DNA of 64,000 bases. Origin: Staphylococcus shinii. Its GTDB lineage: Bacteria > Bacillota > Bacilli > Staphylococcales > Staphylococcaceae. Below are positions 10,173 through 18,656 of the stretch, piece by piece. The DNA lies in the NCBI RefSeq assembly GCF_017583065.1, contig NZ_JAGEVL010000007.1:310001-374000 (forward strand), given 5' to 3'. The translations under genes were made by a program, and so were the position numbers. The notes below the pieces were generated by a model that did no database searches, was not told the DNA's origin, and saw only the letters and a program-made list of their open reading frames with translations. Each line of letters starts with the position of its first letter. The first letter of the stretch is position 1.

Positions 10173-12560
10173 ATGAATTTAAAGCAATCCATTGAAGAAA
10201 TTATTAAACAACCAGATTATGAACCAATGTCTGTGTCTGATTTTCAAGATGCATTAGGTTTAAATAGTGCCGACTCATTTAGAGACTTAATTAAGGTGCT
10301 TGTTGAATTAGAACAAACAGGTTTAATTCAACGTACAAAAACAGATAGATATCAACGCAAGGAATCACAAAAGTCCAAACAACCAAAATTGATAAAAGGT
10401 AAACTTAGCCAGAATAAGAAAGGCTTTGCATTCTTACGTCCAGAAGTAGAGGATATGGATGACATCTTTATCCCACCTACGAAAATAAACAGAGCTATGG
10501 ACGGTGATACAGTCCTAGTTGAAATACACCAATCTAAAGGGGACCACAAAGGGAAGGTTGAAGGCGAAGTTAAAACTATAGAAACACATTCAGTTACTCA
10601 AGTGGTTGGTACCTATAGTGAAGCACGTCATTTCGGTTTTGTACTACCAGACGATAAACGAATTATGCAAGATATCTTTATTCCAAAAGGTCAAAACCTT
10701 GGAGCTGTTGACGGTCATAAAGTGCTCGTACAAATTACGAAATATGCTGATGGTACAGATAATCCAGAAGGTATCGTTTCAGCAATTTTAGGCCACAAGA
10801 ATGATCCAGGTGTAGATATCTTATCAATTATTTATCAACATGGAATCGAGATTGAATTTCCTGATAATGTTTTAGCAGAAGCTGAAGCAGTGCCAGATCA
10901 TATCGAACCATCAGAAATTGCAGGACGTCATGATTTACGTGACGAATTGACAATTACTATCGATGGCGCAGATGCGAAAGATTTAGATGATGCTATTAGT
11001 GTTAAAAAATTAAGTAACGGAAATACACAACTAACAGTAAGTATCGCAGATGTAAGTTACTATGTAACTGAAGGTTCAGCGTTAAATGAAGAAGCCTATA
11101 GCCGTGCAACAAGTGTGTATTTAGTTGACCGTGTAATTCCAATGATTCCACACCGTTTAAGTAACGGTATCTGTTCATTAAATCCTAAAGTAGATAGATT
11201 GACCTTAAGTTGTCAAATGGAGCTTAATGAGCGTGGTGAAGTTGTTAAACATAAAATTTTTGATAGTGTAATTCATTCAAATTATCGTATGACTTATGAT
11301 GAAGTAAATGAAATTATAACGGATCAAAATGCAGAAACTCGTAATAAATATAGCGAAGTTACACCGATGCTTGACTTAGCACAAGACTTGTCTCAACGTT
11401 TAATTAATATGAGAAGACGTCGTGGTGAAATTGATTTCGACATTGATGAAGCTAAAGTACTCGTCAATGAAGAAGGTATCCCAACTGATGTTCAATTAAG
11501 AAAACGTGGCGAAGGTGAACGTTTAATCGAATCATTTATGTTAGCAGCTAACGAAACAATTGCTGAACACTTTGATCGTTTAGAAGTACCATTTATTTAT
11601 CGTGTCCATGAGCAACCTAAATCAGAACGTCTACGTCAATTCTTTGACTTTGTAACTAATTTTGGTTTAATGATTAAAGGGACAGGCGAAGATATTCACC
11701 CATCCACTTTACAGAAAATCCAACAAGAAGTTGAAGGTCAACCAGAACAAATGGTTATTTCAACGATGATGTTACGTTCAATGCAACAAGCACGTTATGA
11801 TGATGTAAACTTGGGCCACTTTGGTTTATCAGCAGAGTATTATACCCATTTCACATCACCGATACGTAGATACCCTGATTTAATTGTGCATAGATTAATT
11901 CGCAAGTACATTGTAGAACAGTCTATGGATAGAAAAGAAAAAAATAAATGGGAAGAAGCACTCCCTGAAATTGCTGAACATACGTCACAAAGAGAACGTA
12001 GAGCGATTGAAGCTGAACGTGATACAGATGAACTGAAAAAAGCCGAATACATGGTACAACATATTGGCGAAGAATTCGAAGGTATCATTAGTTCAGTGGC
12101 AAACTTTGGTATGTTTATTGAATTACCAAATACAATTGAAGGTATGGTTCATGTTTCCAACATGACAGATGACTATTATCACTTTGATGAACGTCAAATG
12201 GCTATGATTGGTGAACGCCAAGCTAAAGTATTCCGTATAGGCGATCCTGTAGAGATCAAAGTAATCAATGTTGATGTTGATGAACGTATGATTGATTTTC
12301 AAATTGTAGGTATGCCTTTGGCTAAAAATGAACGCGGCCAAAGACCTTCTCGTGGTAAGACGATTCAAGCTAACCCACGTACTAAATCATCAGACAAATC
12401 AAAAGATGATAGAAATAGTAAAGGTAACCGTACTAAACAGAAACAGCGTAAAGGTAAAAACAAACGTAACAATGGGAAACAAGAACAAGGTAATACGAAA
12501 CACAAACCATTTTACAAAGACAAAAAAGTGAAAAATAAAGCGCGCAAGAAGAAAAAATAA
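10173..12560 (+). CDS. rnr: Ribonuclease R
   Basis: A 795-residue 3'-5' exoribonuclease of the RNB family that degrades structured RNA and, in trans-translation, non-stop mRNAs. An N-terminal winged helix is followed by two cold-shock domains, the RNB core with the metal-binding aspartates in DGADAKDLDDA (about residues 264-274), an S1 domain (about 630-710) and a Lys/Arg-rich tail (about 725-795). The start follows AAAGGAGGGG. Its place next to smpB and ssrA fits that role. Confidence 0.96.
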   Translation: MNLKQSIEEIIKQPDYEPMSVSDFQDALGLNSADSFRDLIKVLVELEQTGLIQRTKTDRYQRKESQKSKQPKLIKGKLSQNKKGFAFLRPEVEDMDDIFIPPTKINRAMDGDTVLVEIHQSKGDHKGKVEGEVKTIETHSVTQVVGTYSEARHFGFVLPDDKRIMQDIFIPKGQNLGAVDGHKVLVQITKYADGTDNPEGIVSAILGHKNDPGVDILSIIYQHGIEIEFPDNVLAEAEAVPDHIEPSEIAGRHDLRDELTITIDGADAKDLDDAISVKKLSNGNTQLTVSIADVSYYVTEGSALNEEAYSRATSVYLVDRVIPMIPHRLSNGICSLNPKVDRLTLSCQMELNERGEVVKHKIFDSVIHSNYRMTYDEVNEIITDQNAETRNKYSEVTPMLDLAQDLSQRLINMRRRRGEIDFDIDEAKVLVNEEGIPTDVQLRKRGEGERLIESFMLAANETIAEHFDRLEVPFIYRVHEQPKSERLRQFFDFVTNFGLMIKGTGEDIHPSTLQKIQQEVEGQPEQMVISTMMLRSMQQARYDDVNLGHFGLSAEYYTHFTSPIRRYPDLIVHRLIRKYIVEQSMDRKEKNKWEEALPEIAEHTSQRERRAIEAERDTDELKKAEYMVQHIGEEFEGIISSVANFGMFIELPNTIEGMVHVSNMTDDYYHFDERQMAMIGERQAKVFRIGDPVEIKVINVDVDERMIDFQIVGMPLAKNERGQRPSRGKTIQANPRTKSSDKSKDDRNSKGNRTKQKQRKGKNKRNNGKQEQGNTKHKPFYKDKKVKNKARKKKK

Positions 12561-12582
12561 CTCAACAAAGAGGTGAAACTCA

Positions 12583-13047
12583 ATGCCAAAGAAAAAATCA
12601 CCAGGAACACTAGCAGAAAATCGTAAAGCAAGACATGACTATAATATTGAAGATACGATTGAAGCGGGCATTGTGTTACAAGGAACAGAAATTAAATCGA
12701 TTCGCCGAGGCAGTGCAAATCTTAAAGATAGTTACGCACAAGTTAACCGTGGTGAAATGTATTTAAACAACATGCATATTGCACCATATGAAGAAGGCAA
12801 CCGATTTAACCATGATCCACGTCGTTCACGTAAGTTATTATTGCACAAACGTGAAATTGAAAAACTTGGTGAACGTACACGTGAAGTTGGTTATTCAATT
12901 GTTCCATTGAAACTCTATCTCAAACACGGTCACTGCAAAGTCTTATTAGGTGTTGCTCGTGGTAAGAAGAAATATGATAAACGCCAAGCATTAAAAGAAA
13001 AAGCAGTACAACGTGATGTAGCTAGAGAGATGAAAGCCCGTTATTAA
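12583..13047 (+). CDS. smpB: SsrA-binding protein SmpB
   Basis: A 154-residue RNA-binding protein that delivers tmRNA to stalled ribosomes. It has the OB-fold signatures NRKARHDY and [15 protein letters not shown] and a basic C-terminal tail (GKKKYDKRQ and onward) that enters the mRNA channel. The start follows AGAGGTGA. It is 22 bases after rnr and just upstream of ssrA. Confidence 0.97.
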   Translation: MPKKKSPGTLAENRKARHDYNIEDTIEAGIVLQGTEIKSIRRGSANLKDSYAQVNRGEMYLNNMHIAPYEEGNRFNHDPRRSRKLLLHKREIEKLGERTREVGYSIVPLKLYLKHGHCKVLLGVARGKKKYDKRQALKEKAVQRDVAREMKARY

Positions 13048-13176
13048 GCGGATATATTGCCAAAGACGATAATCTTTGGTAATATAATATGTGCTTTCTG
13101 AAAAAGCTTAGTAGTTACTATATAGTCGTTATAAAGTGATTACGAAGTTAGCAGAAAGTACATTTAATATTATTCT

Positions 13177-13534
13177 GGGGGCGTTTTTGGATTCGACAGG
13201 GGTTCCATGAGCTAGTTAAGCGTGTCGGAGGGTTGTCTCCGTCACCAACACACACAGTTATAATAACTGGCAAAGAAAACAATAATTTCGCAGTAGCTGC
13301 GTAATAGCACTCTGCATCGCCTAACGGTATCTCCTATGTACCGTTAACGCGATTCAACCTATAGTAGGATACGCTAGGCATTGCCGTTTGAAGTCTGCCT
13401 AGAAGAGATGAATCAAACTAGCATAATGACGGATGTCTATCACCTCCCATTATGCGAAACCTATTGATAGACTACGCACGTAGAAGTGCTAGTATCAGAA
13501 CCTCTGGACGCGGGTTCGAATCCCGCCGTCTCCA
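13177..13534 (+). ncRNA. ssrA: tmRNA (ssrA)
   Basis: The acceptor stem pairs GGGGGCG (13177-13183) with CGTCTCC (13527-13533). The T-arm GGGTTCGAATCCC is intact. The tag reading frame GKENNNFAVAA lies at 13269-13301 and is followed by TAA and TAG. The CCA end is not encoded. The tag has E where S. aureus has S. The 3' end served as the integration site of the island that follows. Confidence 0.97.
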
Positions 13535-13545
13535 TATAAGGAAAG
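13521..13545 (+). mobile_element. attL of the ssrA island
   Basis: The last bases of ssrA and a short flank (TCCCGCCGT, then TCCATATAAGGAAAG) recur at 23366-23390 with 23 of 25 matches. Use of the 3' end of a tRNA-like gene as a crossover site is typical of tyrosine integrases. Confidence 0.75.
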
Positions 13546-13577
13546 CCTATGACTGAATTGGTCATAGGCTTTTTATT
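13545..13577 (+). terminator. Terminator of ssrA
   Basis: GCCTATGAC and GTCATAGGC form a 9-bp stem followed by TTTTTATTTTT. It begins inside the island side of the repeat. Confidence 0.85.
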
Positions 13578-13623
13578 TTTGAGTGCACATTAAATTAATA
13601 CAAAACAAGAGTAAAAAGAAGTG

Positions 13624-13743
13624 ATGGATTTTATGCATTCTAATGGACGTATAAAGGCTTATGAGACGATTGACAAACTACAAAAAGATTTAAGTATTTT
13701 AACCGTAATAACAGTGCTAAGAAGCATAGAAGAGCAACTGTAG
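13624..13743 (+). CDS. Short ORF, possible phage-gene relic
   Basis: A 39-residue frame (starting MDFMHSNGRIKAYETIDKL) with a weak AAGAAG ribosome site. It precedes the sigma-like pseudogene and may be a small phage regulator gene or part of one. Coding status is uncertain. Confidence 0.3.
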   Translation: MDFMHSNGRIKAYETIDKLQKDLSILTVITVLRSIEEQL

Positions 13744-13764
13744 TGTGAGGATTGTGATAAATAT

Positions 13765-14100
13765 ATGAATTATGATAAAGCTACATTAAAGCAATTTATA
13801 CTTAACTATCATAGTGTACAGAAAAATGATGATGTAAATGAATGTAATAATGATTTAAGTGATTTTTTTGAACTTAATGATCAAGTGGAAACAGACTTTT
13901 ATGACGATAATAATATTGAAGACGTGATAATTTATAATGAATTAGAGTCGATTGTAGAACAAGTTGGGCCAGATAAAGAGCATTATATATTTTGGTTGTT
14001 AAGTGAAGGATATTCATAGAAAGAAATTGGGAAGGTTTTTTATGTAACTGAGGCCAGAGTAAAGCAAATATTTGATGGATCGTTGAGCAAATTAGCTTAA
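13765..14100 (+). pseudogene. Sigma-region-4-like phage regulator, interrupted
   Basis: An 84-residue frame stops at a TAG (14017-14019) but continues in the same frame to 14100. The continuation reads KEIGKVFYVTEARVKQIF, a helix-turn-helix very like sigma region 4.2 of FliA-type factors. Reading through gives about 111 residues, the size of a small phage or satellite transcription activator. A single nonsense mutation therefore removes the DNA-recognition helix. The exact family is inferred. Confidence 0.55.
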
Positions 14101-14286
14101 GTAATAGAATATGTATCTTTATTATCTGTGACTATACTTAATTCTTGGAGATAAAAGAGTTCATTCTACTGTGCAATTGCTAGAATCCCCGATAAACAAG
14201 AATGTATTAAATATGAAAAAGAATTATTTGGTAAAATTAAATATAATAAACGGGTGCAATATAAGTACACCACGTGATTGTATTAA
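14101..14286 (+). other. Phage-derived remnant sequence
   Basis: One frame reads ARIPDKQECIKYEKELFGKI and on to a TGA near 14277, without a start. This looks like the tail of a lost phage gene. Nothing else is recognisable. Confidence 0.25.
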
Positions 14287-14318
14287 GGGTAGGCACTTAA
14301 GTGCTTGCCCCATTTTTT
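14287..14318 (+). terminator. Terminator (copy 1 of a duplicated hairpin)
   Basis: GGGTAGGCAC-ttaa-GTGCTTGCCC followed by CATTTTTTT. An almost identical hairpin is at 19693-19716, another sign of duplication inside the island. Confidence 0.75.
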
Positions 14319-14437
14319 TGTGAAATTAATGATTATATATTAGTTAGTACTGAATTGAATATGACAATAATGTTAGATTCACAATTATAATTATTTGTTA
14401 TTATTGTTTTAAATTGAATTTAAAGGAGGCAATAATT

Positions 14438-14638
14438 ATGTTTTTAGATATTATAGGTTATGTATTAGGAATAGGTTTTGTTGTGTTTGGAATTTTTGCA
14501 TTTGTTCTTTGGTTATATGAGATTTATAAAATAATAAGTAAAAGTGATAAAAAAGTTAGCTATAAAAGTTGCGTTTATTTTACTATTATTGCTGCTATTT
14601 GTGGAGTAACTTTGATTATTATGGCTAATGTGATTTAA
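14438..14638 (+). CDS. Small two-helix membrane protein
   Basis: A 66-residue protein with two hydrophobic helices (about residues 3-30 and 44-64) joined by a Lys/Ser-rich loop. The ATG at 14438 has a good AAAGGAGG site. It is followed by a terminator, so it is an independent unit. No family recognised. Confidence 0.65.
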   Translation: MFLDIIGYVLGIGFVVFGIFAFVLWLYEIYKIISKSDKKVSYKSCVYFTIIAAICGVTLIIMANVI

Positions 14639-14652
14639 GTTTCTTTGATAAT

Positions 14653-14687
14653 AACCACCCACACTAGTCACGGGGTGGTTGTTTTTT
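14653..14687 (+). terminator. Terminator after the 66-aa membrane protein gene
   Basis: AACCACCC and GGGTGGTT pair around a 12-base loop and are followed by GTTTTTT. Confidence 0.8.
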
Positions 14688-14757
14688 GTCCATTTATATA
14701 CAATATACATCTTTACATATACGAACAAGGGTTCTATTATATTCATGGGGTGATAAT

Positions 14758-15168
14758 ATGAAAGTAATAAATCCAGACGCACCAGATGAATATAAATATG
14801 AAACTGATTATCGGAAAATACCAAGAGAATATCTTAACCCACGTATACGACAAGGGCGTGTCATGGTTAAGTGGTAAGCCTTTAAAACACTGCCCAAACA
14901 ATACAAGCAACTAGAACAATACATACAAGACCAAAATAAAATTGCTAGACCGTCATTAAGCGACCACCAATTGAACGATTTAACTAATAAGTTGATATTA
15001 AAAATGTATCACGAGCCTACAATTGAATTGCGCTATTTTGTCGACGGATATATTCAAACTAAAGAAGGCTACATACAGAAAGTAGATGTTCACACACAAA
15101 CATTATATTTATATGAATAAATTGGATTAAGTAAAGTTGATTTGAAAGATATTGTGGAGATAAAATAA
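14758..15168 (+). pseudogene. YolD-like protein, interrupted
   Basis: A 136-codon frame starting MKVINPDAPDEYKYETDYR resembles the YolD-like proteins of staphylococcal phages and satellites. It is broken by TAA at 14875-14877 (after MVKW) and TAA at 15118-15120, both in frame, before the natural end at 15166-15168. YolD proteins are often linked to UV-response polymerases; no such partner gene is here. The start ATG follows TGGGGTGAT. Confidence 0.7.
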
Positions 15169-15171
15169 AAA

Positions 15172-15196
15172 AGGGCATTGTTAAATGCCCATATAA
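15172..15196. terminator. Bidirectional terminator
   Basis: GGGCATT and AATGCCC, with A-rich and T-containing flanks, separate the YolD-like pseudogene from the convergent lipoprotein gene. Confidence 0.6.
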
Positions 15197-15216
15197 AAAT
15201 ATATTAAATAGAATTA

Positions 15217-15801
15217 TCAGTCATATAATTCAAGATAACTATCGGTGAACTCTTCTGATGAGATTTCTCCATTGTCTCTTTGTTGTTGCAATTCTTCTGC
15301 TTTATTTTGGATTTCATCATACTTTTCACGAGAATACCCTTGATTTTCCATCTCTTCATAGTTTGCTTCTTCTTGATCTTTTTGTTGTTCAGGTGTTAAA
15401 CAACCACCAACTGTACAATAAGAACCATCATCTTTATATTCACCAAACATAGCGTCACCAGCAGGTATATTTGATTGCTCGTTATTACCGTCTTGTGAGT
15501 TTTGTTGCTCTTCATATTGTGATTTCTCTTGTGACTGAACAGGTTGTTGTTGAGTATTCACTTGTTCCTGTGTAGTTTGCTGTTCTTGTGTATTCGTTTG
15601 CTCTAGTGATTCTTTGCCCGCTACTTTTTCATTAGACTTATCATCTGATTTATCTTTTTCTTTATCTGATTTCTTATTGTCTTTCTTACTTTCTTTATCA
15701 GTCGATTTAGTTTCTTTTTTATCTTCCGATTTGCTTTCATCTTGACCACATGCAGCTAATACTAGAAAACTAACTAACACTAAAAATAATAGCTTTTTCA
15801 T
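15217..15801 (-). CDS. Lipoprotein with Lys/Glu/Gln-rich stalk (copy 1)
   Basis: A 194-residue lipoprotein with lipobox VLAAC (Cys18). A long low-complexity linker of Lys/Asp/Ser and then Gln/Thr repeats (about residues 25-105) leads to a C-terminal acidic, coiled segment ending SYLELYD. It should be anchored to the outer face of the membrane. A paralogue with the same lipobox position and layout is at 19772-20401, and the upstream sequences of the two are also alike. Function unknown. Confidence 0.8.
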   Translation of the reverse strand: MKKLLFLVLVSFLVLAACGQDESKSEDKKETKSTDKESKKDNKKSDKEKDKSDDKSNEKVAGKESLEQTNTQEQQTTQEQVNTQQQPVQSQEKSQYEEQQNSQDGNNEQSNIPAGDAMFGEYKDDGSYCTVGGCLTPEQQKDQEEANYEEMENQGYSREKYDEIQNKAEELQQQRDNGEISSEEFTDSYLELYD

Positions 15802-16022
15802 TTATGCATCCCCTAAAAAATAAATTATTAACTTAATTGTACTATATATAAAAGATAATGGTGATAGCAAAAAGTTATGAACAATAGTATTATATGTGAA
15901 TTTACTTATATAGTATTTTGAGAAAGAGATTACAATTAAGCACAATTTAATTAATTTATCACTCTTTGCAGTGGTTATTTTTATGTGTATTTATGTTAGA
16001 ATATTCTGTAAATAAATATTAG
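15802..16022. promoter_or_regulatory. Divergent control region, duplicated at 20.4-20.7 kb
   Basis: It contains, on the minus strand, TATATAGTACAATTAA (15834-15849), which also precedes lipoprotein copy 2. On the plus strand GTGGTTATTTTTATG and TTATGTTAGAATATTCTGT recur at about 20653-20692. The pair of blocks probably carries divergent promoters for the lipoprotein and the rightward genes. Confidence 0.5.
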
Positions 16023-16508
16023 GGGTTAAATGAGTATGAATGGGTTAAACAGAACAGAAATATTTTATTAGAACAATGTAGTATTTTAAATGAAAATGAA
16101 TTCTCTAAAGAATTTGACTTTGGATTCCAAAGTATAAAAAAATCTTTAATACATATAGCAGGTTGTTACCATGCATGGCTAGGTTCATTTGTTCTTGAGA
16201 AAACAAAAACGCCATTGTTTACAAGTGAAGAGATTGAAGAATTGAAAATAGATGATATAAAGCAATATTTTTTACAGGCGGATAATTACATGGAAGACAT
16301 TTTAAAAAGAAGCAGTAATGAATTGGATAACTATATAGAGAAAAGTCCCGCATGGAAACAAGGAAATGAGTCGATTATGAAAACAGTGCGTCAATTACTA
16401 TTTCATTCAGTTACGCACGAGTACCACCATAAAGGGCAGATTGTTACAATGCTACGTATGCTTGGTTATACACCTAACAATACCGATGTGTTATTTTTAT
16501 ATATTTAA
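16023..16508 (+). pseudogene. DinB-family protein, 5' truncated
   Basis: An open frame from 16023 reads EYEWVKQNRNILLEQCSIL and continues to 16508, giving about 160 residues of a DinB/YfiT-like four-helix protein. The metal-ligand histidines appear in HIAGCYHAW and HEYHHKGQ. No ATG, GTG or TTG lies at the proper N-terminus and a TAG closes the frame at 16020, so the first residues and start have been lost. An internal TTG at 16215 could give only a fragment. Members are metal-dependent and often thiol-transferase-like. Confidence 0.65.
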
Positions 16509-16628
16509 AAATATGTAGTTTATTATAATGAAGAAAAATATAAAAGATATTGTTGAATCAATATATCACTTGTTTTAAAAACTCAAATAAAATTAATTTA
16601 GAAATTGTTAGTGAGGAGGTACTATTTC

Positions 16629-17042
16629 ATGATTCAATCTGTAAACCACATTACCTATTCTGTATCAGATATTAATAAGTCTACTGCTTTCTATCAAGAT
16701 ATATTAAAAGCTGAGATTTTAGTAGAGAGTGACAAGACGGTTTATTTTACATTAGGTGGTCTGTGGCTAGCGCTTAATGAAGAAAAAGATATACCAAGAA
16801 ATGAAATTCAATACTCATATACGCATATGGCATTTACAATTGATGAACATACATTTGATGAATGGTATCAGTGGTTAAAAGATAACGATGTGAATATATT
16901 AGAAGGACGTAATAGAGACATAAGAGATAAAAAATCAATATATTTCACTGATCCAGACTGGCATAAATTAGAATTACATACAGGAACATTGCAAGATAGA
17001 TTAGACTATTATAAAGAAGATCCATTTATAAATGGTTGGTGA
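16629..17042 (+). pseudogene. FosB-like thiol transferase, damaged copy
   Basis: A 137-residue vicinal-oxygen-chelate protein closely related to FosB, which inactivates fosfomycin by adding bacillithiol or cysteine. Metal ligands His7, His66 and Glu115 are present, but Gly111 of the PDGHKLE motif is Trp, and the last residues diverge after LDYYKE into DPFINGW. The final segment appears to come from the adjoining terpene-synthase relic through a deletion. An intact copy is at 21138. The start at 16629 follows GAGGAGGT. Probably non-functional. Confidence 0.7.
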
Positions 17043-17599
17043 AATTGGTGGGAACGCGCACGAAAAGGGGCGCCAATAGAATGGCAAACTAGAATAATTA
17101 ATAGCATAGACAAATGTTTTGAATCAATATTTGGGAAATTGAAAATGAAATTGAAAATTATGTGCCCGATATAGAAACTTATATTGAAAAACGTCAACAT
17201 AGTGGTAGTGTTTATATTTGTTTTGATTTAGTTGAAAGAGGAGATGCGACGTTCGTTACTACTAATGCACGTGATAAAAACTTTAATGAATTAATGACCT
17301 CAGCAAATAAAATCGCTAATTGGACAAATGATATTTTGTCATTAAAAAAAGAGATAGATAACGGCGAGATACATAATTTAATAATAAGCGTGCAAAAAGA
17401 AAATGATTGCACTATAGAAGAAGCATTATTAAATGTAAAAGAGTTAACTGTTCTAGAAATAAAAAAATATAGTGAACTTAAAAATAAATTATACGCAGAT
17501 AACGAACCTTTTAATAGCAAGATAATAAAATATGTTTCTAGAGTTGAAAATGCGGTACGAGCCAATTATGAATGGAGTTTAACTACAAAAAGATTTTAA
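17022..17599 (+). pseudogene. Class I terpene synthase, C-terminal relic
   Basis: After the FosB-like frame the sequence reads NWWERARKGAPIEWQTR, then, after one missing base near 17131, WEIENEIENYVPDIETYIEK. The last part contains the metal-binding NSE motif as NDILSLKKE (17327-17353) followed by GEIHNLIIS, both typical of bacterial terpene cyclases. The N-terminal half with the aspartate-rich motif is missing. The relic holds a stop (17040-17042) and a frameshift. From 17162 a 145-residue frame remains open. Class I terpene synthases are rare in staphylococci, so acquisition by transfer is likely. Confidence 0.65.
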
Positions 17600-17743
17600 A
17601 AATTAAATAAAAAGGTTTGTAAAATAATAAGAAATATGCAAAACCCCACCTAAATGAATAGGTAGATTTTCTGAGGTTCAAAGTCAATAAAGCAACTGAA
17701 TAAAGTTGAAATTTTTAATAGACTAAAAAAAGGAGGTGTTTAA

Positions 17744-17950
17744 ATGCTTAATGTGGTATTAAGCGTACTATTTATAGTAGCATTCATTATTATATGTTTG
17801 TTATTTCAAGTATCTGTAGGTAAGTTTCAACAAAAAAGGAGAAGTTTTTCAGATAAAGAAGTGAAAATTGATAATAAAAGCCTATGGGTAGGCTTTTATT
17901 TTTATTTGTTTCTAGGTATATTAATAGTAATAGTCCATGTATTTAATTAA
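17744..17950 (+). CDS. Small two-helix membrane protein
   Basis: A 68-residue protein with hydrophobic helices at about residues 4-24 and 49-67, separated by a basic loop (KFQQKRRSFSDKE). The start has an AAAGGAGGTG site. It converges on the secreted Gly/Ala-rich protein gene at 17968-18396, leaving only 17 bases between the stops, so it might be its immunity partner; that is a guess from position and size. Confidence 0.65.
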   Translation: MLNVVLSVLFIVAFIIICLLFQVSVGKFQQKRRSFSDKEVKIDNKSLWVGFYFYLFLGILIVIVHVFN

Positions 17951-17967
17951 ATACATGGACTATTATA

Positions 17968-18396
17968 TTATTTATGACCTGCTTCTTTATTTCCATTTGG
18001 ATAAGTTGTAGAAGTTATCCATTTTGCAGTTCCTGCTTTTTTAGTTTTACTTTTGTTTTTATATAATGTTGCATGATGTTCTATTTGACCTGCTTTATTA
18101 ATGTATTGTTTATCTGTTATGTATACAGTTTTTATACCACTTAGACCTGCAGATAGGTGTCCACCGACAGTTCCTGCAACTATTGCACCTGCTCCTCCGG
18201 TTGCTAAGTATCCTAAACCTCCAGCAGCTGCATATCCAACTGACTTAGTTGCAAAATCACTTGCAGCAGTATATCCATTAACTGTAGTGAAATATTTAAA
18301 CCCTTTACTGGCAGCTTGAGCTTCATGATTAGATGGAGTTATAGGGTTTGCTGGTGTTTCTGGCATAGCAATTGCTACTGAAGATAATAAAATCAC
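17968..18396 (-). CDS. Secreted Gly/Ala-rich protein, N-terminus uncertain
   Basis: A 142-residue frame with a hydrophobic leader (LLSSVAIAMPETPANP), a possible AQA cleavage site near residue 28, a Gly/Ala-rich hydrophobic centre (about 51-87) and a basic C-terminus. This layout resembles secreted bacteriocins. Only a GTG at 18396 is available as start, with no convincing ribosome site, and the open frame continues upstream into terS-derived sequence, so the true N-terminus was probably replaced by recombination. Function unproven. Confidence 0.45.
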   Translation of the reverse strand: MILLSSVAIAMPETPANPITPSNHEAQAASKGFKYFTTVNGYTAASDFATKSVGYAAAGGLGYLATGGAGAIVAGTVGGHLSAGLSGIKTVYITDKQYINKAGQIEHHATLYKNKSKTKKAGTAKWITSTTYPNGNKEAGHK

Positions 18397-18425
18397 ACCA
18401 CTAATTGTACTTAAGCAACTAGAGG

Positions 18426-18497
18426 ATGCAGAGGAGTAACAGAAAAATGCATCCTAGTAGAACTAAGATTATAGATGATGTTCCGTTGGAGGATTAG
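18426..18497 (+). pseudogene. terS: Terminase small subunit tail (relic)
   Basis: The frame ends PSRTKIIDDVPLED before a TAG, nearly the same as the end of the terS pseudogene at 62.2 kb (PNRTKIINDVPLGD). Only about 20 codons remain. In staphylococcal phage satellites terS lies next to the cargo genes, so this marks the old edge of a satellite core. Confidence 0.65.
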
Positions 18498-18498
18498 A

Positions 18499-18545
18499 CT
18501 AAGCCATCCACCAGTATAAGTTCTGGTGGGTGGCTTAGCTTAATT
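18499..18545 (+). terminator. Terminator after the terS tail
   Basis: A 16-bp stem, CTAAGCCATCCACCAG against CTGGTGGGTGGCTTAG, with one T-G pair and an eight-base loop, followed by a short T-containing tail. Confidence 0.75.
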
Positions 18546-18656
18546 TTATCTTTACACCACCTTAATTGAATTGAATTTTAATTGTGTTAAACTTATGTTG
18601 GGAATGTTATTTTATATAGTAATTTGGAGAAACATTATATAAAAGGAGATTTAACG

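Noticed and set aside
18101-18319. Plus-strand frame opposite the Gly/Ala-rich protein
   Set aside because: Antisense shadow, Pro/Ala-rich, no start signal.
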